This document shows, in pieces, positions 8,708 to 18,183 of a DNA stretch of 64,000 nt (positions are counted from its first letter, which is position 1; each line of letters starts with the position of its first letter). The position numbers and the translations under genes are program-made. Below the pieces are notes generated by a model that saw only the letters and a list, made by a program, of their open reading frames with translations, had not been told where the DNA came from and made no database searches. The stretch is taken from the NCBI RefSeq assembly GCF_027271155.1, contig NZ_CP114542.1, forward strand, positions 2,046,001 through 2,110,000. The letters are read 5' to 3'. Source of the stretch: Brevundimonas subvibrioides (GTDB taxonomy: Bacteria; Pseudomonadota; Alphaproteobacteria; Caulobacterales; Caulobacteraceae).

Positions 8708-10321
8708 ATGAAGATTTCCCGCGAGGGCATCGTCCTGATCAAGAGCTTCGAGGGCTTCCGCCCCCGGGCGATCCGCCGCGAGGACGGCGGCTGGGTCATC
8801 GGTTACGACCACACCCTGTCGGCCCGCGAGGGTGCCAGCGTGTCGGAAGCCGATGCCGAGTTGCTGTTGCGCTACGACCTCCTGCCGGTCGAGACATCGG
8901 TGAACCAGGCCGGTCCCGCCTTCCTGAACCAGCACCAGTTCGATGCCCTGGTCAGCTTCGCCCATTCCGTGGGCGTCGATCGCTTCCAGTCCTCGGACGT
9001 CCTCGCCCATCTGGTCCAGGGCGATGTGGATCGTGCAGCAGATGCCCTGATGGGCTGGCCCGAGTCCGCCCAGCCCCAGGTCTCGCTGCGTCGCCGCGTC
9101 GCCGAGCGGGCGCTGTTCCGGGCGAATCCGGACACGGACGTGGTTCTGTCCGACCTCCTCGCAGCAACCTCGGATATCGTTGCGCCCACCGCGCCCGAGG
9201 CGAGCCCGGAGACACCGACGGTTTCGCCGGAGACAGCCCCCCCTGCGGCCGACACGCCCGACGCAATCCAGACCGAACCGGGCCAGACCGAACCGGGTGA
9301 CGCGGACCCAAGGACGGTGGCTGTTTCCATGCTGCTCGGAGAAACCGATGCCGTGGTTCTTCCGAGCTTCCCGCCGCCCCCTCCGGCGTCCGAGGCTGCT
9401 GCGGAGAGCGATATCAGGACGGACGCCTGTGCTGCACCGGCCAATGACGTCGACGCCGATGGGCCGACAGCGCCTGCGGTTTCCGATCCCTTCGCGTCGC
9501 CCGGAACCACGGCCACACAGCTTCCGGAACCGGAACCGGAACCGGAGCCCGAGCCGGAGCCGGAGTCCGTTCATCTGCCCGAAGTCATGGTCGATGCTGA
9601 CCCGGCCACCGCCAGCGCACCGGAAGACGCGACGGTTCCGACGGATGCGCCGACGGATGCACCGACGCCGCCAACCGGCTTGCCGGCTGAGCGCATCGCC
9701 ATCACGCTGAAGCGCTATAATCCTTACGGGGCCGCCATGGTCGGCCCCCTGCCCTTCCTGCAGCCCACGCAGGATCGGGCCATCGAGCCCGAGCCTGTGG
9801 TCACGCCGGCCATCGACCCCCAGCTTCCAGCCACGCCGACGGAGGCACCGGTCGTCGCGGAAAGCGAGCCGGCGACGGACATTTCGCCGATCCCGGCGGC
9901 GATCGAGGTCGAACCGCTCATCCTCAGTCCGGATGACGATGCGCCGACGCCAGCCCTCTCGCGCGAGCCTTGGACGGTCGAGGAGCGCGTGGAGCTCAGC
10001 GACTCGAACGAGGCCGGCCTGTTTGGCGAAGACCTGTCGCTGACCCAGGGCGGCGCGCCGATCCTGCGCCACGGCGACCTCGAAATCCCGGCTCCCGCTT
10101 CGTTCGACTGGAGCGAAACGGGGGCCTTCATCATCATGGGAGCCGTCGGGCTGACTGCATTCGGAGCCGCCATGGCCGCGTTCCGGCTGGCGGCGGAGCA
10201 GTCGGGGGGCGACGAAACGACCATCATCGCCTGGGTCCTGGCGCTGATCGGCGCGGGCTGCGTCGGGGTTTCCTCGTTCAACCTGTACCGTCGTTGGGGC
10301 CTGCCGGGCGGCGACAACTAG
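8708..10321 (+). CDS. GH24 lysozyme-like protein with long disordered linker and C-terminal membrane anchor
   Basis: 537 residues. Residues 1-140 resemble phage T4-type lysozyme (GH24): the catalytic-glutamate motif [13 protein letters not shown], then [24 protein letters not shown] and [22 protein letters not shown]. Residues ~160-450 are a proline, alanine and acidic linker with a run of alternating Pro-Glu pairs (codons CCGGAA/CCGGAG). The C-terminus has two transmembrane segments ([19 protein letters not shown] and [19 protein letters not shown]). The peptidoglycan hydrolase would therefore be tethered to the membrane from its C-terminus. ATG 8708 is chosen; a GTG eight codons upstream is possible. 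Enzyme activity is inferred. Confidence 0.75.
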   Translation: MKISREGIVLIKSFEGFRPRAIRREDGGWVIGYDHTLSAREGASVSEADAELLLRYDLLPVETSVNQAGPAFLNQHQFDALVSFAHSVGVDRFQSSDVLAHLVQGDVDRAADALMGWPESAQPQVSLRRRVAERALFRANPDTDVVLSDLLAATSDIVAPTAPEASPETPTVSPETAPPAADTPDAIQTEPGQTEPGDADPRTVAVSMLLGETDAVVLPSFPPPPPASEAAAESDIRTDACAAPANDVDADGPTAPAVSDPFASPGTTATQLPEPEPEPEPEPEPESVHLPEVMVDADPATASAPEDATVPTDAPTDAPTPPTGLPAERIAITLKRYNPYGAAMVGPLPFLQPTQDRAIEPEPVVTPAIDPQLPATPTEAPVVAESEPATDISPIPAAIEVEPLILSPDDDAPTPALSREPWTVEERVELSDSNEAGLFGEDLSLTQGGAPILRHGDLEIPAPASFDWSETGAFIIMGAVGLTAFGAAMAAFRLAAEQSGGDETTIIAWVLALIGAGCVGVSSFNLYRRWGLPGGDN

Positions 10322-10362
10322 CACATTGGCGAACCGGCCCGGGCGGTGCTAGGCCGCTGCCC

Positions 10363-11532
10363 ATGAGCATTCCCAACGCCCCCCAATCGATGGAATTCGG
10401 CCTCGGCGAGACAGCCGACGCCATCCGCGAGACCACCGCACGCTGGGCCGCCGACCGCCTGGCCCCGATCGCGGCGGAGATCGACGAGACAAACACCTTC
10501 CGCCGCGACCTGTGGCCCGAGATGGGCGACCTGGGCCTGCATGGCATCACGGTCGAGGAGGAATGGGGCGGGCTCGGACTCGGCTATCTCGAACACGTCG
10601 TGGCCATGGAGGAGGTTTCGCGCGCCTCCGCCTCGATCGGCCTGAGCTATGGGGCCCACTCCAACCTGTGCGTCAACCAGATCCGCCGCTGGGGCACGGC
10701 CGGACAGAAGACGAAATACCTGCCCAAGCTCATCAGCGGCGAGCACGTCGGCTCTCTGGCGATGTCGGAGGCCGGTTCCGGCTCCGACGTCATCTCCATG
10801 CGGACCCAGGCGCGCAAGGTCGGCGACCGCTACGTCCTGAATGGCACCAAATTCTGGATCACCAACGCCCCGTCGGCTGACACCCTGGTCGTTTATGCCA
10901 AGTCCGACCCCGAGGCGGGATCGAAGGGCGTCACCGCCTTCCTGATCGAAAAGGGCATGAAGGGCTTCAGCGTCTCCAAGAAGTTGGACAAGATGGGCAT
11001 GCGCGGCTCCGACACGGCCGAACTGGTGTTCGAGGACTGCGAGGTTCCCGAAGAGAATGTCATGGGTCCGGTCGGCGGCGGCGCGGGCGTGCTGATGAGC
11101 GGCCTGGACTATGAGCGCGCCGTGCTGGCCGCCGGGCCTCTGGGCATCATGCAGGCGGCCCTGGACGTCGTCCTGCCCTACGTCCGCGATCGCCAGCAGT
11201 TCGGCAAGCCGATCGGTTCCTTCCAGCTGATGCAGGGCAAGATCGCCGACATGTATGTCGCCCTGAACAGCGCCCGGACCTATGTCTATGCCGTCGCCAA
11301 GGCCTGCGACGCCGGCCTGACCACCCGCTACGACGCCGCCGGCGCGATCCTGCTGGCCTCGGAGAACGCCGTCAGGGTGTCGCTGGAAGCGGTCCAGGCC
11401 CTGGGCGGCGCCGGCTACACCAAAGACTGGCCGGTCGAACGGCTGGTGCGCGATGCCAAGCTGTATGACATCGGCGCCGGAACGAACGAGATCCGCCGGT
11501 TCCTGATCGGGCGGGAGCTGCTGGGAGCCTGA
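10363..11532 (+). CDS. Isovaleryl-CoA dehydrogenase
   Basis: FAD-dependent acyl-CoA dehydrogenase of leucine catabolism, 389 residues. Motifs: [43 protein letters not shown] (characteristic of isovaleryl-CoA dehydrogenases), [33 protein letters not shown] and [17 protein letters not shown]. The catalytic glutamate falls in the LDYERAVLA segment, the position typical of the IVD subclass. The ATG lies 42 bases after the lysozyme-like gene. The other leucine-degradation genes (methylcrotonyl-CoA carboxylase) are not in the window. Confidence 0.9.
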   Translation: MSIPNAPQSMEFGLGETADAIRETTARWAADRLAPIAAEIDETNTFRRDLWPEMGDLGLHGITVEEEWGGLGLGYLEHVVAMEEVSRASASIGLSYGAHSNLCVNQIRRWGTAGQKTKYLPKLISGEHVGSLAMSEAGSGSDVISMRTQARKVGDRYVLNGTKFWITNAPSADTLVVYAKSDPEAGSKGVTAFLIEKGMKGFSVSKKLDKMGMRGSDTAELVFEDCEVPEENVMGPVGGGAGVLMSGLDYERAVLAAGPLGIMQAALDVVLPYVRDRQQFGKPIGSFQLMQGKIADMYVALNSARTYVYAVAKACDAGLTTRYDAAGAILLASENAVRVSLEAVQALGGAGYTKDWPVERLVRDAKLYDIGAGTNEIRRFLIGRELLGA

Positions 11533-11572
11533 GCAGGGCGAAAGCGTCATTGTCCTCCTCTAGGGTCGTGCC

Positions 11573-12208
11573 ATGAGCCTGACGGTGACCTCGACCGGCC
11601 GACCGATCCGCTTCTCCGACACCCTGGAGCGGCTGGGGGCCCATGGCGGCGAGCGGCTGTTTCTGGGCGAGATCGTCGAGGCCTTCGGCGAGCGGGCGTT
11701 CGGGGCGGTCATGCTGCTGTTCGCCATCATCAACATGCTGCCATGGCCACCGGGCGGCACAACCCTGACCGGCGCGCCCCTGCTGTTCCTGTCCGCCGAG
11801 CTGGCCTGGGGGCGCGACACCCTGTGGCTACCGCACTGGGTGGGCCGGGCCTCGGTCGGCCGCGAGACGTTTCGCAAGATGAGCGGCCGGCTGATGAAGC
11901 TGATCCGCTTCAGCGAGGCCCTGTCGAAGCCACGCCTTTTCTTCCTGACGGGCCGGCTGGGTCAGGGCCTGATCGGTCTGGCCTGCCTGGTGCTGTCGGC
12001 CATTCTGGTGCTGCCGGTCTTCGGCGGGAACCTGATCCCGGCCATCGCCATTGGGTTCTTCGCGCTCGGCGTCATGCAGCGGGACGGTGTGGCCGTCCTG
12101 CTGGGCTGGATCACGACCGGCATCACGGGAGCCGTTCTGATCTTCGCCTGGACTTTCGTCATCGCCGGATTCCGGCTGGGCCTCGACTGGTTTGGACAGG
12201 TCTTCTGA
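11573..12208 (+). CDS. ExoD-family membrane protein, copy 1
   Basis: 211 residues with the ExoD pattern: RFSDTLERLGAH, LGEIVEAFGERAFGAVMLLFAIINMLPWPPGG, then LPVFGGNLIPAIAIGFFALGVMQRDG and a final transmembrane helix. ExoD was named for exopolysaccharide defects in Sinorhizobium; its biochemical function is unresolved. Four or so membrane helices are predicted by eye. This is the first of three tandem paralogues on the same strand separated by short gaps, suggesting one operon grown by duplication. Confidence 0.88.
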   Translation: MSLTVTSTGRPIRFSDTLERLGAHGGERLFLGEIVEAFGERAFGAVMLLFAIINMLPWPPGGTTLTGAPLLFLSAELAWGRDTLWLPHWVGRASVGRETFRKMSGRLMKLIRFSEALSKPRLFFLTGRLGQGLIGLACLVLSAILVLPVFGGNLIPAIAIGFFALGVMQRDGVAVLLGWITTGITGAVLIFAWTFVIAGFRLGLDWFGQVF

Positions 12209-12283
12209 AGATGGCCGAATGTTAAGTGGCGAGCGTTCATGGACGTGCCTAAATCCGGTTAACCCCCTTCAGAGCCCCGCCTG

Positions 12284-12919
12284 ATGCCTGATTACGACTT
12301 TCAGAGCGACCAACGTCCTTTCTCGACGGTGCTCGACGACATCGGGGCCAAGGACGATCCGAAACTCTATCTCGGCGAACTGATCAATGCCTTCGGAGAG
12401 CGCGGTTTCGGGGCGTTGATGGTGTTCTTCGGACTGATCAATGCGATCGCATCCCCTATCCCGGGCTCGACGACCGTTCTGGGCGCGCCGCTGCTGCTGA
12501 TCTGCCTTCATCTGGTGATCCGGCGCGATCAGCTGTGGATGCCCGCCTGGGCGTTGAAGAGCAGCCTGCCGCGCGACAGCTATCGCACCACCATCGCCAG
12601 GGTACGCAAGCCCCTGCTTCAGATCGAACGTCTGTCCCGCCCCCGGTTCAGCATCATGAGCAACGAGGTATCGGAGGTTCTGATTGGCCTGGTGACCACC
12701 CTGCTGACGGTCATCGTCATGCTGCCGATCTTCGGCGGCAACCTGTTCCCGTCGCTGTTCGTTGCCCTGTTCGGATTCGGTCTGATGCAACGGGACGGTG
12801 CCCTGATCGCCGCCGCCTGGCTGGGCGTCGCGGGTTTCAGTGTCTTTGTCTGGGCGGCCTGGAACCTGATCGTCGCCGCCTTCCAGACCTCGCTGCAGTG
12901 GGTCCAGCATCTGGTGTAA
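12284..12919 (+). CDS. ExoD-family membrane protein, copy 2
   Basis: 211 residues, same plan as the flanking paralogues: FSTVLDDIGAKDDPKLYLGELINAFGERGFGALMVFFGLINAI, then LPIFGGNLFPSLFVALFGFGLMQRDG. It shares the FGGNL-F-GLMQRDG signature with copy 1. The PWPPGG motif in the first membrane segment is replaced by ASPIPGSTTVLGAP. It lies 75 bases after copy 1. Confidence 0.88.
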   Translation: MPDYDFQSDQRPFSTVLDDIGAKDDPKLYLGELINAFGERGFGALMVFFGLINAIASPIPGSTTVLGAPLLLICLHLVIRRDQLWMPAWALKSSLPRDSYRTTIARVRKPLLQIERLSRPRFSIMSNEVSEVLIGLVTTLLTVIVMLPIFGGNLFPSLFVALFGFGLMQRDGALIAAAWLGVAGFSVFVWAAWNLIVAAFQTSLQWVQHLV

Positions 12920-12978
12920 TCGCCAGTGGCGCGGGTCGGGGTGTCCGCCTAAAGCTGGACGACCCTTCCGGATGACTC

Positions 12979-13602
12979 ATGCCTTCTTCGCAGACCCACG
13001 CCCGCACCTTTTCCGAAGTCCTCGAAGACCTGGGGCACGGGGAGAATCCGAAGCTGTCCCTGCATGAGGTCGTGGACCGTTTTGGCGAGCGCGGCTTCGG
13101 CGCGCTGATCCTGGTGCTGGCCCTGGTGGCCATGATCCCCTGGCCCCCGGGCGGCAAGGCCCTGTTCGCCCTCGCCATCATCCTGATGGCCGTTCAGCTG
13201 ACCCTGCTGCGCCACGAGGTCTGGCTGCCCGCCTGGGCCGGCAAGGCCTCGGTGTCACGGGGCTTCTACAGGAGCGCCAGCGGCAAGATCATGGGCATGG
13301 TGCGTAAATTCGAAAGCCTGTCGCGCCCGCGTCTGCTGTTCATGACCGGCAAGGTCGCCGACATCCTGATCGGCGTCGTCGCGGTGTTGATGGCGCTCAT
13401 GATGGGCACGTCCGCCCCGTTGATCGATGTCCTGCCGGACCTGGCGCTGGTGCTGTTCGGACTGGGACTGATGGCGCGCGACGGGGTCATCCTGATCGGT
13501 GCCTGGGTGATGGTCGGTGTCAGTATCCTGACCTATGTCCTGGCCTGGGAATCGCTGGTCGCGCTTTTCCACGGCGTGCAGCACACCCTTCACCTCGGGT
13601 AG
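12979..13602 (+). CDS. ExoD-family membrane protein, copy 3
   Basis: 207 residues: TFSEVLEDLGHGENPKLSLHEVVDRFGERGFGALILVLALVAMIPWPPGGKALF, then a divergent second half (APLIDVLPDLALVLFGLGLMARDGVILIGAWVMVG) lacking the FGGN motif of the other two copies. It is the most divergent of the three, so older duplication or relaxed constraint is likely. The downstream hairpin is oriented for the opposite strand. Confidence 0.86.
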   Translation: MPSSQTHARTFSEVLEDLGHGENPKLSLHEVVDRFGERGFGALILVLALVAMIPWPPGGKALFALAIILMAVQLTLLRHEVWLPAWAGKASVSRGFYRSASGKIMGMVRKFESLSRPRLLFMTGKVADILIGVVAVLMALMMGTSAPLIDVLPDLALVLFGLGLMARDGVILIGAWVMVGVSILTYVLAWESLVALFHGVQHTLHLG

Positions 13603-13603
13603 C

Positions 13604-13633
13604 AAAAGGGCCGCCGGATCGCTCCGACGGCCC
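13604..13633 (-). terminator. Hairpin terminator behind the 21-codon gene
   Basis: Stem GGGCCGCCGGA / TCCGACGGCCC (10 of 11 pairs) with a four-base loop. Read on the minus strand it is followed by TTTT, so it best fits termination of the minus-strand small transcript; on the plus strand no T-run follows, though it may also stop exoD transcription weakly. Confidence 0.6.
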
Positions 13634-13682
13634 TCATTGTCTGACCGCGTTACGGCCGACCTACAGCTTCAGCCTGAAAGGA

Positions 13683-13748
13683 TCAGGCCCGGACCTCGTG
13701 GGAGGACCAAGTTTCGGTCACCGTACGGGTTTGGGACAATGAGATCAC
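13683..13748 (-). CDS. Small 21-codon ORF with perfect Shine-Dalgarno
   Basis: GTG-initiated ORF encoding MISLSQTRTVTETWSSHEVR plus a final alanine. It is preceded by AAAGGAGGTGATCA, a perfect complement of the 16S rRNA 3' end, ending one base before the GTG. Fifty bases beyond the stop is a hairpin with a T-run in the same orientation. An ideal ribosome site plus a terminator suggests a real small transcript. I recognise no family. It lies in the convergent gap between exoD copy 3 and the flagellin gene. It could be a leader peptide, but nothing follows it on that strand before the exoD genes. Confidence 0.5.
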   Translation of the reverse strand: MISLSQTRTVTETWSSHEVRA

Positions 13749-13960
13749 TTGATCACCTCCTTTCGCTGTTGAACAGGACGTCAAAGGTAGGACCGCTTTG
13801 GCCCCTCCGCAAAGCCCCGATGCCGACTTCGTGATGCCGAACTCCAGGCAGCCGTCAGAGTTTCCACCTGCGCCTGGACCAGCAACCGACGGCGTATCTC
13901 AACCTGCATGAGCGTAGTGGGCTCCACGCGCCCGGCGGACAGGCCCTTCAGCAATGCAAA

Positions 13961-13987
13961 AACGCCGGGAAGCGAACTTCCCGGCGT
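13961..13987 (-). terminator. Flagellin gene terminator
   Basis: Perfect 11-bp stem ACGCCGGGAAG / CTTCCCGGCGT with a four-base loop, followed on the minus strand by TTTT. It starts nine bases after the flagellin stop codon, as expected for a rho-independent terminator of that gene. Confidence 0.85.
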
Positions 13988-13995
13988 CCTTGCGT

Positions 13996-14823
13996 CTACT
14001 GGAACAGCGACAGGAGAATCTGTGGCGACTGGTTGGCGATCCCCAGAGCCTGAACACCCAGCTGCTGCTTGGTCTGCAGCGACTGGAGCTTGGCGCTTTC
14101 CTTTGCCAGATCGGCGTCCACCAGATTGCCAACACCGGATTCCATCGCGTCCGTCAGCTTCCCGACGAAGATACGATGGGTATCCAGCGCCTTCGACTTG
14201 GTGCCCAGGCGTGCGAGCGCAGCCGAGACCTTGTCGAGGGAGGCGTTCACCAGACCCAGGGCCGTGGTGGCCAGGGTCGCGGTGCCGATGGTCGTGGTCG
14301 CGGTCACGGTGACGTTCGTCGATCCCAAGGCCAGCACCTCGGCGCCGACCGTCAGGGTCGTTGTACCCGCCGCATTGGCCAGAGCCTGGAAGCCGAGCGC
14401 GCCGGTCTTCAAGAGGTTGATCCCGTTGAAGTCGGCGGCGTTGGTTGCCGAGGTGATCTGGTCGCGGAGGGCCTTGAAGTCCTCGTTCAGCGCGTTCCTC
14501 GATGACGTCGACAGCGACTTGTCCGTCGCCGCCAGGGCCTTCTCCTTCATTTGGACCAGGAGGTCCGAAATGCTCTCACCTGCTGCAAGACTCACATCCA
14601 CCGCCGATACGCCGCGGTCGAGCGAGGCTCTCACCGCCCCCAGGGCGCCGATATCGGACCGTTGACCCTGGGCGATCGCCCAGATGGCCCCGTTATCCTT
14701 TGCGCTGCCGACCTTCTTGCCGGTGTTGATCCGGGATTGGGTCGCCGACAGCTCGGCATTGGTGGCGTTCAGATTTTGCAGCGCGACGAGAGCGCCAAGA
14801 TTCGTATTGACCGAGTTGGCCAT
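13996..14823 (-). CDS. Flagellin
   Basis: 275-residue filament subunit. The N-terminal D0/D1 region reads SVNTNLGALVALQNLNATNAEL, then QSRINTGKKVGSAKDNGA. The C-terminal D0/D1 region reads NLVDADLAKESAKLQSLQTKQQLGVQAL and ends IANQSPQILLSLFQ. The central variable domain is short and rich in Ala/Thr/Val. Length and ends match Caulobacter alpha-flagellins. Preceded by a sigma-54-type promoter and followed by a strong terminator, so it is monocistronic. FlbT, FlaF and a probable flagellin glycosyltransferase are encoded just upstream. Confidence 0.95.
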   Translation of the reverse strand: MANSVNTNLGALVALQNLNATNAELSATQSRINTGKKVGSAKDNGAIWAIAQGQRSDIGALGAVRASLDRGVSAVDVSLAAGESISDLLVQMKEKALAATDKSLSTSSRNALNEDFKALRDQITSATNAADFNGINLLKTGALGFQALANAAGTTTLTVGAEVLALGSTNVTVTATTTIGTATLATTALGLVNASLDKVSAALARLGTKSKALDTHRIFVGKLTDAMESGVGNLVDADLAKESAKLQSLQTKQQLGVQALGIANQSPQILLSLFQ

Positions 14824-14899
14824 GAGAAAGTCCTTCCATTCTGGTCGGGGGGGACGGCCTTCTGGCCGTTGAACCGGTTCTGGTCCTGCGCGCATCAAC

Positions 14900-14913
14900 G
14901 CAAGGACTGGGCC
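14900..14913 (-). promoter_or_regulatory. Candidate sigma-54 promoter of the flagellin gene
   Basis: Minus-strand GGCCCAGTCCTTGC has GG and GC separated by exactly ten bases, matching the invariant -24/-12 elements of sigma-54 promoters (TGGCAC-N5-TTGC). It lies about 75 bases before the flagellin ATG. Late class flagellins in Caulobacter are sigma-54/FlbD dependent, so the placement fits; no FlbD site was sought by computation. Confidence 0.65.
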
Positions 14914-14945
14914 GGACCTATCCGATTGAAAGGACTATGGTAAAT

Positions 14946-15377
14946 CTAGAGTTGCTGTCGCAGCTCGGCAAAATCTGGCTGGCCGCGGTCAAGGTTGCCG
15001 GGCGGCTGGGCTGGCTGGGTGGCCTGCGATCCCTGGGGAGCCAGGCCCTGCATGATCGAGCGGTTGATGTCGATCAGGGTCTCGAAGTCTTCCTCGCCGC
15101 GCATGACGGCCGACGAGTGGCGGCCCACAAACAGGCTGATCGAAATGATCTGGGCCTTCAGCGGGTTGGCCAACTGGTTCTGGGAATCCGAGCAGTCGGT
15201 GGCCAATACGGACCAGAGGCGCCGGTTCCAGTCGAGGGCGTCGATGCGGGTCTTCACGTCGCTGGGATCGACAGTCGAGGCATGAATCAGGGCCCGGGTG
15301 ACCTGGCCGAACAGCCGGTATTCCATTTCCCGCGGTGTCTCGGTCCGCGTGGAAGCCTGTGCATACGCGCTCAGCAT
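14946..15377 (-). CDS. flaF: Flagellar biosynthesis regulator FlaF
   Basis: 143 residues: [56 protein letters not shown] and [12 protein letters not shown] match FlaF. In Caulobacter FlaF is a flagellin chaperone-like factor that promotes flagellin synthesis and secretion, opposing FlbT. The start codon overlaps the flbT stop (TGATG), so the pair is translationally coupled. The C-terminus (~25 residues, [20 protein letters not shown]) is a longer proline/glutamine tail than I would expect for the family. Confidence 0.92.
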   Translation of the reverse strand: MLSAYAQASTRTETPREMEYRLFGQVTRALIHASTVDPSDVKTRIDALDWNRRLWSVLATDCSDSQNQLANPLKAQIISISLFVGRHSSAVMRGEEDFETLIDINRSIMQGLAPQGSQATQPAQPPGNLDRGQPDFAELRQQL

Positions 15378-15760
15378 CAGGTCAGGCTTTCCTCGTAATC
15401 TACCAGTTTCCGCGCCGCCATCAGGGCCTTGTAGTATTCCCGGGCCAGGACATGCTTGGAGCAGGCGACGCAGTCGGCCATGGCGACCGGATTGCGGGTC
15501 GCGCCCATGAATTCCGAAAGCCGGGTCACGAACTCGTCGTAGACCTTGGACGCGGCGCTCTCGTCCAGATACATCATCATGACCGGGAAATAGATGCGCT
15601 TGGCCGGGCTCGTGACCTCGTCCAGCTGCATGATGTCCTTCTCGCGCAGAACCGAGGCCTTGTTCTGCAGGATCAGAACACCACGACGGTCGCCGTTCTG
15701 AACGACAGCGCCGTTCAGAACGAACTTCTCTCCGGGCTTCAGTGACAGCTTCAACGGCAT
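15377..15760 (-). CDS. flbT: Flagellin translational regulator FlbT
   Basis: 127 residues: [56 protein letters not shown] and LVDYEESL. FlbT binds the 5' leader of flagellin mRNA and destabilises it until the hook is complete. The ATG before PLKLSLKPG is preceded by GGAGGAGG; the more upstream in-frame start is rejected because the family begins here. First gene of the flbT-flaF operon. Confidence 0.94.
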   Translation of the reverse strand: MPLKLSLKPGEKFVLNGAVVQNGDRRGVLILQNKASVLREKDIMQLDEVTSPAKRIYFPVMMMYLDESAASKVYDEFVTRLSEFMGATRNPVAMADCVACSKHVLAREYYKALMAARKLVDYEESLT

Positions 15761-15831
15761 GGATGGGCCTCCTCCAGCCCGCGCGATCCTGACTACGCGT
15801 GGGGTGACTGACACAGGCTAAACAGCCGTGG

Positions 15832-15839
15832 TTAACCAT
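15832..15839 (+). promoter_or_regulatory. Possible CtrA half-site upstream of flbT
   Basis: TTAACCAT is an exact copy of the CtrA half-site seen in Caulobacter flagellar promoters. It lies in the intergenic region between flbT and the FlmG-like gene. No correctly spaced TTAA partner is present, so this is suggestive only. Confidence 0.3.
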
Positions 15840-15895
15840 GTGTTCTATGTGAAGCGGTATCTCGGTCCCAGTGCATCTGTCAGATCGAGTCGTCC

Positions 15896-17704
15896 ATGAC
15901 CCACGTCGCCCCCTCACCCGCAGACCTGGCTCCGTCAGAACTCGCGCTTGGCCACATGCCGATTTCCCAGGGCGCGGCCGGCGACGCCGCCTCCCCCGCC
16001 TCGATCCGCCGCCTGTCCCAGGCGCTGGCCGGCAAGGGCCCGAGCGTAAAGGCGCAGAAGAAGGCCATCGAGACCCTGAAGGCCGCCGTCGCCGCGATCC
16101 GCGTCGGCGACTACGCGTCCGCGACGCGGCGCTGCCTGTCCATCCTGCAGGCGGACGAGCGCAACGGCCTGGCCTGGCACGTCCTTGCCATCGCGCGCGA
16201 AAAGGGCGGCCACCTGTCGGAAGCGCTGAATGCCTATGAGGCCGCGCTGCGTGTCATGCCCGAGGATCCGGCCATCGCCCACGACCTGGCCCGGCTGGCG
16301 CAGCGGCTCGGCCATCTGGATATCGCCGAAAAGCTGCTGATGAAGTTCCTTGCGGCGGAGCCTGGACATATCGAGGGCACCAACAACCTGGCCTGCGTGC
16401 TTCGCGATCAGAAACGCTACGACGAGGCCGTCGACCGGCTTCGCGACCTGATCGAGATCGAACAGGGCAGTCCGGTGCTGTGGAACACACTCGGCACGGT
16501 CCTCAGCGATCAAGGCCAGATGAGCGAATCGCTAATCTTCTTCGACGAGGCACTGAGGCTGGACCCGGCCTTCGCCAAGGCGCGCTATAACCGGGCCAAT
16601 GTGCTGCAGCCGCTGGGGCATCCCGAACAGGCGCTCGCCGATCTCGACGGGGCCCTGCCCGGAGCCGAAACGCCCTACGAACGCGCCATGATGCGCATGG
16701 CGCGGGCCATGACACTGATGGGCATGGGCCGCCTGAAAGACGGATTTGAAGAATACGAGGTCCGTCTGGATCCCGAAATGCCCGAAGCCATGCTTGTCGC
16801 GGTTGATGCGCCCCGCTGGGATCCCACGACGCAGGACATCGCCGGCAAGCGTCTGCTGGTGGTGGGGGAACAGGGCATCGCCGACGAAATGGTTTTCGGC
16901 GGCTGCCTGCCCGATGTGATGGAGGCCGTGGGGCCGGCCGGCAAGGTCTTCATCGCGGTCGAGGCGCGTCTGGTGGACCTGTACCAGCGCAGCTTCCCGA
17001 CCGCCGTCGTGGGGTCACACAGGGCCGTCCGGCTCGAGGGGCGACTGACGCGCTATTGCCCTTTCATGGAGGAGATCGGCGAAACCGAAGGCAAGGCCGA
17101 CGCCTGGACACCCATGGCCAGTCTGTGCACCGTCTATCGACAGGATGTCTCGGACTTTCCCGACCGAGACGGCTACCTTGTGCCCGATCCGGTCAAGGTC
17201 GCTCGCTGGAAGGCCGAACTGGAGGCCCTGGGGCCGGGACTCAAGGTTGGCCTGCACTGGAAGAGCCTGGTGCTGACCGGGGTAAGGGCGCGCTACTTCT
17301 CAAGCTTCGAGCGGTGGAAGCCCGTGCTGACCACGCCGGGCTGCATCATGGTGAACCTGCAGTGCGGGGACGTCACCGAGGACCTGGCAGCCGCCGAGGC
17401 GGCGGGTGTCACGATCTGGACCCCCCCGATGGACCTCAAGGACGATCTGGACGACCTCGCCGCGATCTCCTGTGCGCTGGATCTGGTCATCGGCCCGGGC
17501 ATCGCGGGCACCAACATCGCTGCGGCGGCCGGGGCGCGAACCTGGCTGATCCACGCGCCGGACGACTGGCACCTGCTGGCGACCGACCGATATCCCTTCT
17601 ATCCGCGTGTGCGGACCTTCGCGACCGGGGGCTTCGACGGCTGGCCGCGCGCGATCGACGCGGTCCGGGCGGCCCTGGACGTCGAGGTCGGGAACGCGGC
17701 CTGA
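15896..17704 (+). CDS. TPR / GT-B glycosyltransferase, probable FlmG-type flagellin glycosyltransferase
   Basis: 602 residues. The N-terminal half (~50-300) is tetratricopeptide repeats: [78 protein letters not shown]. The C-terminal half (~320-595) is GT-B-like, with [32 protein letters not shown] and [23 protein letters not shown], as in heptosyltransferase-fold sugar-nucleotide sites. Caulobacter FlmG has this architecture and glycosylates flagellins with a nonulosonic acid. Location next to flbT/flaF/flagellin supports the role. Divergent from flbT; no clear ribosome site. Alternative: the related TPR protein FlbA. Confidence 0.65.
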   Translation: MTHVAPSPADLAPSELALGHMPISQGAAGDAASPASIRRLSQALAGKGPSVKAQKKAIETLKAAVAAIRVGDYASATRRCLSILQADERNGLAWHVLAIAREKGGHLSEALNAYEAALRVMPEDPAIAHDLARLAQRLGHLDIAEKLLMKFLAAEPGHIEGTNNLACVLRDQKRYDEAVDRLRDLIEIEQGSPVLWNTLGTVLSDQGQMSESLIFFDEALRLDPAFAKARYNRANVLQPLGHPEQALADLDGALPGAETPYERAMMRMARAMTLMGMGRLKDGFEEYEVRLDPEMPEAMLVAVDAPRWDPTTQDIAGKRLLVVGEQGIADEMVFGGCLPDVMEAVGPAGKVFIAVEARLVDLYQRSFPTAVVGSHRAVRLEGRLTRYCPFMEEIGETEGKADAWTPMASLCTVYRQDVSDFPDRDGYLVPDPVKVARWKAELEALGPGLKVGLHWKSLVLTGVRARYFSSFERWKPVLTTPGCIMVNLQCGDVTEDLAAAEAAGVTIWTPPMDLKDDLDDLAAISCALDLVIGPGIAGTNIAAAAGARTWLIHAPDDWHLLATDRYPFYPRVRTFATGGFDGWPRAIDAVRAALDVEVGNAA

Positions 17705-17739
17705 CGGCTGACGTTCTGCTCCCACACAGGGAGCCGGCC

Positions 17740-18183
17740 ATGACCGATATCGACAGCGGCAGAGACGACCAGGACCAGTCCGAGACCTTCGACGAGGACA
17801 ACGTCGACGCATCCGAAACGGGCGGCGTCACCAACGAATTCAAGACGTTCGAGGAGATGCCCGATGTCCTTGACGTCACCTCGGCCGACGGCGATGCCGA
17901 CGACGAGGATTTCGACGAGGACGATCAGGATATCGACGATGAGCTCGGAGCCGATGGCATCGAGCCTGAGGCCGATGCGCAGTACGGCACCGACCGGGCG
18001 CGCATCAATGAACTCGACCTCGGGGCTGATACTGCGGGGGTTGGCGAGGTCGAGTTGGTGTATTCCGGTCTGATGGAAGACGTGAAGGGGGCCCAGGCCA
18101 GCGCGGCGCACTGGGAGGCCAGAACCCTCTCGGACGACGATATCGCCGACCTGGGCTATGGTCCCGAAGGAAACCGGACATGA
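17740..18183 (+). CDS. Highly acidic hypothetical protein
   Basis: 147 residues, very rich in Asp and Glu with only a few basic residues: TDIDSGRDDQDQSETFDEDN, then a nearly uninterrupted acidic run around residues 50-70, and a more ordered C-terminus (RARINELDLG, VELVYSGLMEDVKGAQASAA, LSDDDIADLGYGPEGN). I recognise no domain. An N-terminal disordered polyanion followed by a short helical region is the visible layout. It lies 36 bases downstream of the glycosyltransferase gene, with GGGAGCC before the ATG. It overlaps the next small ORF by four bases (ATGA). Confidence 0.7.
   Translation: MTDIDSGRDDQDQSETFDEDNVDASETGGVTNEFKTFEEMPDVLDVTSADGDADDEDFDEDDQDIDDELGADGIEPEADAQYGTDRARINELDLGADTAGVGEVELVYSGLMEDVKGAQASAAHWEARTLSDDDIADLGYGPEGNRT

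Noticed and set aside
13748..13766. Plus strand resembles the 3' end of 16S rRNA (GATCACCTCCTTTC)
   Set aside because: Only about 14 bases match, with no rRNA context; it is simply the complement of the Shine-Dalgarno of the small minus-strand gene.
15811..15840. Full CtrA site (TTAA-N7-TTAA) upstream of flbT
   Set aside because: Only one exact half-site is present; the second TAA is spaced ten bases away instead of seven.
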